Positions 27,574 to 37,712 of a stretch of 64,000 nucleotides of DNA are shown one piece after another (position 1 is the first letter of the stretch; every line of letters starts with the position of its first letter). The stretch is from Actinacidiphila sp. DG2A-62. Lineage in GTDB: Bacteria; Actinomycetota; Actinomycetes; Streptomycetales; Streptomycetaceae. Below the pieces are notes generated by a model. The model saw nothing but the letters and a program-made list of their open reading frames with translations, searched no databases and was not told where the DNA came from. Where the stretch lies: contig NZ_JAYMGI010000002.1 of assembly GCF_035825295.1 (NCBI RefSeq), positions 6,625,501-6,689,500 on the forward strand, in the 5' to 3' direction. A program made the position numbers and the translations under genes.

Positions 27574-28139
27574 CCAGCAGCGTCCGCCCCGCCGCCGGCC
27601 GGGCCCGTACCGCTCGCACCGTCCGGGCCCGTACCGCTCGCACCGTCCGGGCCCGTACCGTCCGCACCGGTCGGGCCCGCGCCTGCGCTCGCTGCCGTGC
27701 CGTCCGCGTCCTGCGCCTGCGCGGCGGCCGAGTCGCCCGGACCGCCCGCCCGCGCCGCCGCGCGGCGGCTCGCGAGGTCCCAGGACATCCGGACCGTCAG
27801 GCCCGCCTCACTGCCTGCCTCGGCGATCACGCCCAGGAGGTGGCCGGACTTCACGGCGAGCTTGATGCCGAACTCGACCTCGAAGGAGTCGGGGGAGCCC
27901 GCGGACTCGGTGACGGTCTGCGCCGCCCACCGGCCGACGCTGCGGACGGTGCCGCGCACCTGCTCCATGGTCAGCGCGACCGCGGTGCCCAGCTCGCCGA
28001 CGCGGTCGCGCACGCCCACGTCCCCGTAGACGGCGTCACCGGTGCCGCCGGCGTCGGGGCCCTGGAACGGCAGGTCGCCGATCACCTCGGCGTCCACGGT
28101 CGTCCCGTCGCCCAGGTCGATCGTCACGGTCTGCGTCAC
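27570..28139 (-). CDS. Trypco1 / CU044_2847-type trypsin-co-occurring protein
   Basis: A 189-residue protein, first gene of the operon. The first 115 residues form the trypsin-co-occurring domain: a beta strand with TVTIDLGDGTTVDAEV, a helical middle, then FEVEFGIKLAVKSGHLLGVI with AGSEAGLTVRMSWD, the family's terminal block. The last 60 residues are Gly/Ala/Pro/Asp repeats. The GTG at 28139 follows GGGGAGG. Genes of this family sit beside trypsin-like proteases, which fits here; regulation or substrate presentation to the protease is a family-level guess. Stop overlaps the protease start. Confidence 0.8.
   Translation of the reverse strand: MTQTVTIDLGDGTTVDAEVIGDLPFQGPDAGGTGDAVYGDVGVRDRVGELGTAVALTMEQVRGTVRSVGRWAAQTVTESAGSPDSFEVEFGIKLAVKSGHLLGVIAEAGSEAGLTVRMSWDLASRRAAARAGGPGDSAAAQAQDADGTAASAGAGPTGADGTGPDGASGTGPDGASGTGPAGGGADAAG
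27601..27672 (-). repeat. 24-bp tandem repeat x3 in Trypco1-like C-terminus
   Basis: Three 24-bp units starting GGGCCCGTACCGCTCGCACC at 27601, 27625 and 27649; the third is diverged. They encode GPDGASGT repeats at the C-terminus. In-frame length. Confidence 0.85.
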
Positions 28140-28458
28140 AGCGTCTTCCTCCCCCTCGCCGCAGCAGGATAAAGGCCCGCGCCCCGGCCGCGCCGCCTCT
28201 TCACCGGGCCCGCACACCCGCAGCCCGCACACTGCGGTCCGCACCCCGCGCGCCCACGCACGTGCGCCCCCGCCCGTACCCTCACGCCCGCGCGCCTGCT
28301 CCCGCATCCCCGCCGCGTCCCGCCCCGCGCCCGAGCGCACCGCGCTGGCCAATCCGTAGCGCCCGGCCGCCGCCGTACTCCGCCGTGGACAACGGGCCGC
28401 GTCCGTCGCCGTGCCTACCGTTGAGACAATCTGCGCACACCAGAAGGGCGGACCCACC
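28140..28458. other. Divergent promoter region, conflict operon / aldehyde dehydrogenase
   Basis: A 319-bp region with no supported gene. On the minus strand a TATCCT -10-like box sits about 30 bp before the Trypco1-like GTG, next to its GGGGAGG site. On the plus side a ribosome binding site (AAGGG) precedes the dehydrogenase GTG. The middle is a C-rich, poorly structured tract with CGCACAC-type short repeats. Confidence 0.5.
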
Positions 28459-29940
28459 GTGACAAGCACTGCCGCAGCCCCCACCGCGTTCTGGCTCGCG
28501 GGGCGTCCGGCCACCGGCGCCGACAGCTTCGACGTGACCAGTCCCTGGGACGGCGCCCCGGTGGGCCGGGTGAGCGTGCCCGACCCGGGGCAGGTCGAGG
28601 AGGCCGTGGCCGCCGCGGCCGGCGCGCGGCGCGCGCTGGGCGCCACGCCCGCGCACGTCAGGGCCGGGGTGCTCGACCACGTCTCGCGCCGGCTGGCGGA
28701 GCGGGCCGAGGAGGTCGCGCGGCTGATCACCGCCGAGAACGGCAAGCCGCTGAAGTGGTCGCGCGGCGAGGTGGGTCGCGCGGTCTCGGTCTTCCGCTGG
28801 GCCGCGGAGGAGGCGCGCCGCTTCAACGGCGGGCAGGCGCAGCGGCTGGACACCGACCCCGGCGGCACCGGACGCCTCGCGCTGACCCGGCGGTTCGGCC
28901 GCGGCCCGGTGCTGGGCATCGCGCCGTTCAACTTCCCGCTGAACCTGGTCGCGCACAAGGTCGCGCCGGCGATCGCGGCCGGCGTGCCGATCGTGCTCAA
29001 GCCCGCCCCGGCCACCCCGCTGTCCGCGCTGCTGCTCGGCGAGCTGCTCGCCGAGGCCGACGCGGCGGGCGGCGGCGAGGGCCCCGCGCTGCCGGCCTCG
29101 TGGAGCGTGCTGCCGGTGCCCAACGACCGGATGCCCGCGCTGGTCCAGGACCCGCGGCTGCCGGTGATCTCCTTCACCGGCTCCGACACCGTCGGCCACC
29201 AGATCGCCGACTCGGTGCCGCGCAAGCACGTCACGCTGGAGCTGGGCGGCAACGCCGCCGCCGTCGTCCTCGCCGACTACGCCTCGGAGCAGGACCTGGA
29301 CTGGGCGGCCTCGCGCATCGCCACCTTCGCCAACTACCAGGGCGGCCAGTCCTGCATCTCGGTGCAGCGGGTGATCGCCGACGCCGCGGTCTACGACGCG
29401 CTCGCGGAGAAGGTCGTGGAGAAGGTGCGCGCCCAGGTCACCGGCGACCCGCGCGACGAGGCCACCGACGTCGGCCCGCTGATCAGCCGTGCGGCGGCCG
29501 AGCGGGTCGAGGAGTGGGTGCGGGACGCGGTCGACAAGGGCGCCAAGGTCCTCACCGGCGGCACCCGGGAGGGCGCCGCATACGCGCCGACGGTGCTGGC
29601 CGACCTGCCGGCGGACGCGATCCTGGCCGGCGCGGAGGCGTTCGGCCCGGTGCTGTCACTGCACCGGGTGAACGGCCCGGACGAGGCGTTCGCCGCGGTC
29701 AACGACTCCCGGTTCGGTCTGCAGGCCGGCGTCTTCACCCACGACCTGCAGCTGGCCTTCCGCGCGCACCGCGAGCTGGAGGTCGGCGGCGTGGTCATCG
29801 GCGACGCGCCCTCCTACCGCGCGGACCAGATGCCGTACGGCGGGGTCAAGGACTCCGGCAGCGGGCGCGAGGGCGTGAAGTTCGCGATGGACGACTACAC
29901 CTACGAGCGGGTGCTCGTCCTGACCGGCCTGGACCTCTAG
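28459..29940 (+). CDS. NAD(P)-dependent aldehyde dehydrogenase
   Basis: A 493-residue cytosolic aldehyde dehydrogenase. It has the cofactor-binding GIAPFNFPLNLVAHKVAPAI and FTGSDTVGHQIA, the general-base glutamate in LELGGNA and catalytic Cys299 in GGQSCIS, and a C-terminal PYGGVKDSGSGREG. The family oxidises aldehydes to acids; this subgroup is annotated variously and I cannot name the substrate. GTG at 28459 has a moderately spaced AAGGG site. It stands alone between a divergent promoter and a strong stem-loop. Confidence 0.9.
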   Translation: MTSTAAAPTAFWLAGRPATGADSFDVTSPWDGAPVGRVSVPDPGQVEEAVAAAAGARRALGATPAHVRAGVLDHVSRRLAERAEEVARLITAENGKPLKWSRGEVGRAVSVFRWAAEEARRFNGGQAQRLDTDPGGTGRLALTRRFGRGPVLGIAPFNFPLNLVAHKVAPAIAAGVPIVLKPAPATPLSALLLGELLAEADAAGGGEGPALPASWSVLPVPNDRMPALVQDPRLPVISFTGSDTVGHQIADSVPRKHVTLELGGNAAAVVLADYASEQDLDWAASRIATFANYQGGQSCISVQRVIADAAVYDALAEKVVEKVRAQVTGDPRDEATDVGPLISRAAAERVEEWVRDAVDKGAKVLTGGTREGAAYAPTVLADLPADAILAGAEAFGPVLSLHRVNGPDEAFAAVNDSRFGLQAGVFTHDLQLAFRAHRELEVGGVVIGDAPSYRADQMPYGGVKDSGSGREGVKFAMDDYTYERVLVLTGLDL

Positions 29941-30018
29941 GCAGTCAGGCGCCCGCCGCCCGGCCCGCACCACCGCACCCCGAACGCCTCGGGCCGGAAC
30001 ATGACGCCCGGTCAGCGA

Positions 30019-30049
30019 CGGCGGCCCCCCTTCACCGGGGAGGCCGCCG
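30019..30049 (+). terminator. GC-rich stem-loop after aldehyde dehydrogenase
   Basis: CGGCGGCC at 30019-30026 pairs with GGCCGCCG at 30042-30049, and the inner CCCC/GGGG extends the stem around a short TTCACC loop. No T run follows, as is common for Streptomyces terminators. It lies 79 bp after the dehydrogenase stop. Confidence 0.6.
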
Positions 30050-30081
30050 CCGCCCTGGCTGGGGCACCGGAATTCGGGTAG

Positions 30082-30121
30082 TACGGACTGGTAGCACCCG
30101 TACGGACCGGTAACCGGTCCG
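30082..30121. promoter_or_regulatory. Double operator: direct repeat plus 19-bp perfect palindrome
   Basis: TACGGACTGGTA begins at 30082 and TACGGACCGGTA at 30101, 19 bp apart. The second copy is part of a perfect palindrome, CGGACCGGT-A-ACCGGTCCG (30103-30121). It ends 27 bp before the acyl-CoA dehydrogenase GTG, a position suited to a repressor such as a TetR-family fatty-acid regulator. The binder is not encoded nearby. Confidence 0.6.
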
Positions 30122-30148
30122 AGCCGGCTACCCGGAGGTGACGCAACC

Positions 30149-32070
30149 GTGTCCGCACCCGCCGCAGCACGCAAGGTCTCCGAGCGCGAAGCCCGCCAGG
30201 TCGCGGAGGAGGCCAGGGAACAGGACTGGCGCAAGCCCAGCTTCGCCAAGGAGCTGTTCCTCGGCCGCTTCCGGCTCGACCTCGTCCACCCCCACCCGCA
30301 GCCCACCCCCGAGGCGGTGGCCAAGGGCGAGGCGTTCCTGGAGAAGCTGCGCGCGTTCTGCCAGACGCGGGTCGACGCGGCGCGGATCGAGCGCGAGGCC
30401 CGCATCCCGGACGAGACCATCACCGGGCTGGCCGAGCTGGGCGCGCTCGGCATGAAGATCCCCGAGGAGTACGGCGGGCTCGGCCTCACCCAGGTGTACT
30501 ACAACAAGGCGCTCGCGCTGGTCGGCTCCGCCAGCCCCGCGATCGGCGCGCTGCTGTCGGCGCACCAGTCGATCGGCGTACCGCAGCCGCTGAAGCTCTT
30601 CGGCACCGAGGAGCAGAAGAAGCGCTTTCTGCCGCGCTGCGCGACCACCGACGTCTCCGCCTTCCTGCTCACCGAGCCCGACGTCGGCTCCGATCCGGCC
30701 CGGCTGGCCACCGCGGCCGTCCCGGACGGCGACGACTACGTGCTGGACGGCGTGAAGCTGTGGACCACCAACGGCGTCATCGCCGACCTGCTGGTGGTGA
30801 TGGCCCGGGTGCCGACGTCCGAGGGGCACAAGGGCGGCATCACCGCCTTCGTCGTCGAGGCCGGCTCCGAGGGCGTCACGGTGGAGAACCGCAACGCCTT
30901 CATGGGCCTGCGCGGCATCGAGAACGGCGTCACCCGCTTCCACCGGGTGCGGGTCCCCGCGGCCAACCGGATCGGCCCCGAGGGCGCCGGCCTCAAGATC
31001 GCCCTGACCACGCTCAACACCGGCCGCCTGTCGCTGCCGCCGGCTGCGTCGGCGCCGGCAAGTGGTGTCTGAAGCAGGCCCGCGAGTGGGCCGCGGAGCG
31101 CGAGCAGTGGGGCAAGCCGGTCGGCGAGCACGAGGCGGTCGGCGCCAAGATCTCCTACATCGCGGCCACCACCTTCGCCCTGGAGGCGATGCTCGACCTG
31201 TCCTCCCAGATGGCCGACGAGGACCGCAACGACATCCGGATCGAGGCCGCCCTCGCCAAGCTCTACGGCTCCGAGGCGGCCTGGCGGATCGCCGACGAGC
31301 TGGTGCAGATCCGCGGCGGCCGCGGCTTCGAGACCGCCGACTCGCTGGCCGCCCGCGGCGAGCGCGCCGTGCCCGCCGAGCAGATGCTGCGCGACCTGCG
31401 GATCAACCGGATCTTCGAGGGCTCCACCGAGATCATGCACCTGCTGATCGCCCGAGAGGCCGTCGACGCCCACCTGTCGGTGGCCGGCGACCTCATCGAC
31501 CCCGACAAGGGCCTGGCCGACAAGGCCAGGGCCGGCGCCAGGGCCGGCGGCTTCTACGCCCGCTGGCTGCCCAAGCTCGTCGCGGGACCCGGCCAGCTGC
31601 CCAGCTCCTACGCGGAGTTCGGCCCGCTCGCCACTCACCTGCGGTACGTCGAGCGCAGCGCCCGCAAGCTCGCCCGCAGCACCTTCTACGCCATGTCGCG
31701 CTGGCAGGGCCGGATGGAGCTGAAGCAGAACTTCCTGGCCAGGATCGTCGACATCGGCGCCGAGCTGTTCGCGATGAGCGCCGCCTGCGTGCGCGCCCAG
31801 CACCTGGCGGCGGCCGGCGACGGCGGCCGGCAGGCCGCGCGGCTCGCCGACGTCTTCTGCCGCCAGGCCAGGGTCCGCGCCGACGAGCTGTTCGCCCGGC
31901 TGTGGACCAACACCGACGACGCCGACCGCGCGCTCGCCCGCTCGGTGCTGGCCGGCGAGGCCGGCTGGCTGGAGGCCGGCATCGTCGACCTCACCCGCGA
32001 CGGCGCCTGGATCGCCGAGGCCGCCCCCGGCCCGTCCCGGAAGGACAACGTCCACCGGCCGGTGCACTGA
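30149..32070 (+). CDS. Acyl-CoA dehydrogenase (one frameshift)
   Basis: An FAD-dependent acyl-CoA dehydrogenase of about 640 residues, larger than the usual ~390 because of a C-terminal extension as in FadE/VLCAD-type enzymes. Motifs: IPEEYGGLGLTQ, the FAD-binding FLLTEPDVGSDP and LWTTNGVIADLLVVMAR, then in the second frame QIRGGRGFE and NRIFEGSTEIM. The frame changes near 31036, where one base restored in CTGCCGCCGG joins the halves at the conserved LP-CVG helix. GTG at 30149 follows GGAGG at 30134-30138. It would act in fatty-acid beta-oxidation; the preceding palindrome suggests repressor control. Confidence 0.85.
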
Positions 32071-32098
32071 CGGCGCCGCGGCAGGACAGAATGAGGCC

Positions 32099-33349
32099 AT
32101 GACCGACGCTCTCGCAGACCCGCACTACCGCCCCCACGTCTCCCCGGAGCCCGGCGGCGGCCCGCGCGACATCGTGATCCTCGGCTCCACCGGCTCGGTC
32201 GGCACCCAGGCCGTCGACGTGGTGCTGCGCAACCCCGACCGGTTCCGGGTGGTCGCGCTGTCCGCCGCGGGCAGCCGCGTCGGCCTGCTCGCCGAGCAGG
32301 CGCACCGGCTGGGCGTGTCCACCGTCGCGGTCGCGGACGAGAGCGCCGTCACCCCGCTGCGCGCCGCGCTCGCCGCCGTGTACGGCGCCGCGCCGCTGCC
32401 GCGGATCCTGGCCGGCCCCGGCGCGGCCACCGAGGCCGCCGCGCTGCCCTGCCACTCGGTGCTCAACGGCATCACCGGCTCCATCGGGCTGCGCCCCACG
32501 CTGGCCGCCCTGGAGGCCGGCCGGGTGCTCATCCTGGCCAACAAGGAGTCGCTGATCGTCGGCGGGCCGCTGGTCAAGGCGATCGCCAAGCCCGGCCAGA
32601 TCGTGCCCGTCGACTCCGAGCACTCCGCGCTCTTCCAGGCGCTGATGGGCGGCGACCGCTCCGAGGTCCGCAAGCTGATCGTCACCGCCTCCGGCGGCCC
32701 GTTCCGCGGCCGCACCCTGGCCGAGATGGCCGACGTCACACCCGAGCAGGCGATGGCCCACCCCACCTGGGACATGGGCCCGGTCATCACGATCAACTCC
32801 GCCAACCTCGTCAACAAAGGGCTGGAGGTCATCGAGGCACACCTGCTCTACGACATCCCGTTCGAGCGGATCGAGGTCGTCGTCCACCCGCAGTCCGCGA
32901 TTCACTCGATGGTGGAATTCACCGACGGCTCCACCCTGGCCCAGGCCGGGCCGCCGGACATGCGGGTGCCGATCGCGCTGGGCCTGGGCTGGCCGCAGCG
33001 GGTGCCGGACGCCGCGCCGGCCTTCGACTGGACGAAGGCGGCCACCTGGGAGTTCTTCCCGCTGGACGAGGAGGCCTTCCCCGCGGTGGCGCTGGCCCGC
33101 CATGTGGGTAGCCTCGGGGGCACCGCCCCGGCGGTGTTCAACGCGGCCAACGAGGAGTGCGTCGACGCGTTCCGTGCGGGCCGGCTGTCCTTCACGGGCA
33201 TCATGGACACCGTCGCCCGGGTCGTCGCGGAGCACGGGACCCCCGCGGCGGGAACTTCCCTCACCGTCGAGGACGTCCTCGAAGCGGAGGGCTGGGCCCG
33301 CGCACGGGCCCGGGAACTGGCACAGGCATCGGAGGCAGCACGCGTATGA
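32099..33349 (+). CDS. dxr: 1-deoxy-D-xylulose-5-phosphate reductoisomerase
   Basis: A 416-residue enzyme converting DXP to 2-C-methyl-D-erythritol-4-phosphate with NADPH, the second step of the MEP isoprenoid pathway. The nucleotide-binding LGSTGSVG is near residue 25; ANKESLIVGG, VDSEHSALFQ (metal-binding Asp/Glu) and TASGGPFRG are conserved. ATG at 32099. Its stop overlaps the rseP ATG (ATGA), and ispG follows, so two MEP genes flank an intramembrane protease as in other streptomycetes. Intact. Confidence 0.95.
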   Translation: MTDALADPHYRPHVSPEPGGGPRDIVILGSTGSVGTQAVDVVLRNPDRFRVVALSAAGSRVGLLAEQAHRLGVSTVAVADESAVTPLRAALAAVYGAAPLPRILAGPGAATEAAALPCHSVLNGITGSIGLRPTLAALEAGRVLILANKESLIVGGPLVKAIAKPGQIVPVDSEHSALFQALMGGDRSEVRKLIVTASGGPFRGRTLAEMADVTPEQAMAHPTWDMGPVITINSANLVNKGLEVIEAHLLYDIPFERIEVVVHPQSAIHSMVEFTDGSTLAQAGPPDMRVPIALGLGWPQRVPDAAPAFDWTKAATWEFFPLDEEAFPAVALARHVGSLGGTAPAVFNAANEECVDAFRAGRLSFTGIMDTVARVVAEHGTPAAGTSLTVEDVLEAEGWARARARELAQASEAARV

Positions 33350-34663
33350 CCGCATGGATGACGGTCCTCGGCATAGTGGTCTTCGCCGTGGGCCTGATGG
33401 TCTCCATCGCCTGGCACGAGCTCGGCCACCTGTCGACCGCCAAGCTCTTCAAGATCCGCGTGCCGCAGTACATGGTCGGCTTCGGGCCCACCCTGTTCTC
33501 CCGGCACAAGGGGGAGACCGAGTACGGCTTCAAGGCCATCCCGCTCGGCGGCTACATCCGGATGATCGGCATGTTCCCGCCCGGCGAGGACGGCCGCATC
33601 ACCGCGCGCTCCACCTCGCCGTGGCGCAGCATGATCGAGGACGCCCGCTCGGCGGCCTTCGAGGAGCTGCGCCCCGGCGACGAGGACCGGCTCTTCTACA
33701 CCCGCAAGCCGTGGAAGCGCGTCATCGTGATGTTCGCCGGCCCGTTCATGAACCTGATCCTGGCGGTCGCGCTCTTCCTGACCGTCTTCATGGGCTTCGG
33801 CATCACCGCCCGCACCACCGTCATCGGCCAGGTCAGCGACTGCGTGATCTCCCAGTCCGACACCACCAAGCGCAACCCCGACAACCCGTGCCTGCCCACC
33901 GACCCGGTCGCACCGGCCAAGACCGCCGGCTTCAAGGCCGGCGACCGGTTCCTGGAGTTCAACGGCGCGCCGGTGAAGAACTGGGCGCAGCTGTCCGACG
34001 ACATCCGCGACCACCCGGGCCGCGCCACCATCGTGGTGCTGCGCGACGGCCACCGGGTCACCCTGCACCCGGTGATCACCACCAACACCGTCGCCAAGAC
34101 CAACGGCGACGGCGACTACGTCGACGGCACCGTCAAGGCCGGCTTCCTCGGCTTCAGCCCGGCCACCCACATAGAGCAACTGGGCTTCGCCGCGTCCTTC
34201 TCGCACATGGAGGACATGGCCCGGCAGGGCGTGGACTCCCTGGTGTCGCTGCCCAAGCGGATTCCCGACCTGTGGAACTCCGCCTTCAACGGCGCCCCGC
34301 GCAAGGCCGACTCCCCGATGGGCGTGGTCGGCGCGGCCCGCGTCGGCGGCGAGGTCTTCGCGCTGAAGGAGCCCGCCATCGACCGCATCGCCACCATGGT
34401 GCTGCTGGTGGCCGGATTCAACCTGTCGCTGTTCCTGTTCAACATGCTCCCGCTGCTGCCGCTGGACGGCGGGCACATCGCCGGGGCGCTCTGGGAGTCG
34501 CTGCGCCTGGCACACCGCCCGCGCGTTCCGCAAACCCGACCCCGGGCCCTTCGACGTCGCCAAGCTGATGCCGATCGCCTATGTCGTCGCCGGTATCTTC
34601 GTGTCCTTCACGCTGCTGGTGCTGATCGCCGACGTGGTCAACCCGGTCAAACTCAATTCGTGA
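33346..34663 (+). CDS. rseP: Site-2 metalloprotease RseP (frameshift near C-terminus)
   Basis: An intramembrane zinc metalloprotease of about 438 residues that cleaves anti-sigma factors or other membrane substrates. HELGH (H24, E25, H28) lies in the first membrane helix, a PDZ domain with GFKAGDRFLEFNGAPV sits in the middle, and NMLPLLPLDGGH carries the third metal ligand in a late helix. The frame changes near 34505-34522; an extra T or C there, if removed, continues as RAFRKPDPGPFDVAKLMP and the last membrane helix, ending at 34663. An essential-type core gene, so the shift is more likely a sequence error. Coupled to dxr by ATGA. Confidence 0.9.
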
Positions 34664-34771
34664 CATCCGCGATGCCCCGAGCCGGGTGATGACCGCGGGC
34701 GCGGTGCCGTAATCTCGATCCCGGAGCCCGCCGACGACGGGACCTCGTACAACCTTGGGGATGCCACGCAG

Positions 34772-35926
<1,155 letters not shown>

Positions 35927-36092
35927 CCGCAGCACCGCGCCCCCGCGGACGCCGCCGCGCGGCACGTTCCGGACGTTTCCGGCCGTGCCCTGGCCGCCCT
36001 TTCCCGGGCGCCGGGCACGGCCCCGCCCTGCGAGGTAAGGTGCGGGAACCGTCTTCCGCCGGCGTTCACGGCCCGTACGGTGAGGTGTCCCC

Positions 36093-36938
36093 GTGTTGAC
36101 GCATTCGACAGCCCGAGTCCTGGAGCCAGGCGACCTCGACGCCGCGCTCGCGGTGCTGGGCCGCGACCCGGTGGCCAACGCGTTCGTGACCTCGCGCGTC
36201 AACGTCGCGGGCCTGGACCCGTGGCGGCTCGGCGGCGAGATGTGGGGCTGGTACTCCGGCGGCCGGCTCACCTCGCTGTGCTACGCCGGTGCCAACCTGG
36301 TGCCGCTGTGCGCCACCCCCGAGGCGATCCGCGCCTTCGCCGAGCGGGCCCGCAGGGCCGGCCGCCGCTGCTCGTCCATCGTCGGCCCGGCCGAGGCCAC
36401 CGCCGACCTGTGGTCCCAGCTGGAGCCGCACTGGGGCCCGGCCCGCGAGGTGCGCGCCCACCAGCCGCTGATGACCACCCGCTCGCTGCCCGCCGACATC
36501 GCCCCCGACCCCGGGGTGCGGCGGGTCCGGCGCGACGAGATGGACGTCATCATGCCCGCGTGCGTCGCCATGTTCACCGAGGAGGTCGGCGTCTCCCCGC
36601 TGGCCGGCGACGGCGGCCTGCTCTACCAGGCGCGGGTGGCCGAACTCGTCTCCACCGGCCGCGCGTTCGCCCGGATCGAGGACGGCGAGGTGGTCTTCAA
36701 GGCCGAGATCGGCGCGGTCACCCGGCACACCTGCCAGATCCAGGGCGTGTGGGTGGCGCCCTCGCACCGCGGCCGCGGCCTGTCCGAGACCGGCATGGCC
36801 GCCGTGCTGCACTACGCGCTGCGCGACGTGGCCCCCGTCGTCAGCCTCTACGTCAACGACTTCAACACCCCCGCGCGCGCCGCCTACCGCAGGGTCGGCT
36901 TCACCGAGGTCGGCGCGTTCATGAGCGTGCTGTTCTAG
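36093..36938 (+). CDS. GNAT acetyltransferase with DUF4081 N-terminal domain
   Basis: A 281-residue protein. The N-terminal half is the DUF4081-type domain (DLDAALAVLGRDPVANAFV), the C-terminal half a GNAT fold with the acetyl-CoA loop QGVWVAPSHRGRGLSETG and YVNDFNTPARAAYRRVGF. The substrate is unknown; the position between ispG and proS is conserved in streptomycetes. The start codon is GTG at 36093. The TAG stop lies inside the left arm of a 22-bp inverted repeat. Confidence 0.85.
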   Translation: MLTHSTARVLEPGDLDAALAVLGRDPVANAFVTSRVNVAGLDPWRLGGEMWGWYSGGRLTSLCYAGANLVPLCATPEAIRAFAERARRAGRRCSSIVGPAEATADLWSQLEPHWGPAREVRAHQPLMTTRSLPADIAPDPGVRRVRRDEMDVIMPACVAMFTEEVGVSPLAGDGGLLYQARVAELVSTGRAFARIEDGEVVFKAEIGAVTRHTCQIQGVWVAPSHRGRGLSETGMAAVLHYALRDVAPVVSLYVNDFNTPARAAYRRVGFTEVGAFMSVLF

Positions 36939-36999
36939 GGCGTGTCCGCAAGGTCGTGTCGTCGCCCGCGGGGCAGGCACGACCTTGCGGACACGCCCT
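36937..36999. repeat. 22-bp perfect inverted repeat, terminator or MITE-like remnant
   Basis: The left arm (36937-36958, starting AGGGCGTGTCCGCAAGG) and the right arm (36978-36999) are exact inverted complements around a 19-nt GC-rich loop. Function as a bidirectional terminator is plausible. The GGGCGTGTCCGCAA sequence also resembles terminal repeats of streptomycete insertion elements (from memory). The acetyltransferase stop codon is formed at its left edge. Confidence 0.75.
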
Positions 37000-37094
37000 G
37001 GGCACCGCCCGGCGCGGGCGCCCGCGGTCGCGCCGCGCGGGCAGGCCCGCGTACCGGCGCGCGCGGCGGGCGCCGCCACCGGTAGGGTCCCGGC

Positions 37095-37658
37095 ATGGAG
37101 CATGTGGTGGTCGCGCCGGTCGACCTGGCCGCCAGGGTGGACGAGGCCCTCGCCGTACAGGCCGTCGCCTTCGGACTCGGGCCCGAGGAGGTGGCCATCC
37201 GCCGGCAGATCGTGCTGCGCCACCTCGCCTCCCCCGGAGCCCGCGCGCTCGGCGCCCGCACCCCCGACGACCGGCTCGTCGGCTTCGTCTACGGGCAGCC
37301 CAACGACCGCGGCCACTGGTGGTCCAGCGTCGTGCAGCCCTACCTGCGCCGCGAGGGCAACGACGACTGGCTCGACGACTCCTTCGTGATCACCGAACTG
37401 CACGTGCTGCCCGCCTACCAGGGCCGCGGCATCGGCCGCAGCCTCATCACCGCGATCACCGACCACGCCGAGCAGCCGCGCAGCATCCTGTCCGCCATCG
37501 ACGGCGACAGCCCGGCCCGGCGGCTCTACCACACCCTCGGCTACCGCGACCTGGCCCGGCCGGTGCACTTCCCCAGCGCCGCCCGCCCGTACGCGGTGAT
37601 GGGCGCGCCGCTGCCGCTGCCCCGCCCGCCGGCCGCGGCGGATAAAACGGTTTCCTGA
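37095..37658 (+). CDS. GNAT-family N-acetyltransferase
   Basis: A 187-residue acetyltransferase. The acetyl-CoA-binding motif is ELHVLPAYQGRGIGRSLI at about residues 98-115; ARRLYHTLGYRD marks the last strand and helix of the fold. It may acetylate a small molecule or protein N-terminus. ATG at 37095; proS follows 54 bp after its stop, so they may be co-transcribed. Confidence 0.85.
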   Translation: MEHVVVAPVDLAARVDEALAVQAVAFGLGPEEVAIRRQIVLRHLASPGARALGARTPDDRLVGFVYGQPNDRGHWWSSVVQPYLRREGNDDWLDDSFVITELHVLPAYQGRGIGRSLITAITDHAEQPRSILSAIDGDSPARRLYHTLGYRDLARPVHFPSAARPYAVMGAPLPLPRPPAAADKTVS

Positions 37659-37712
37659 GCCGTCCCGGCGCTGTCTATCCTCGCCGCACCCCGGCAACCC
37701 CAGGAGACGCCG

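Noticed and set aside
36937..36999. An intact insertion sequence
   Set aside because: The space between arms is 19 bp and no transposase gene is present. Only a terminator or remnant is supported.
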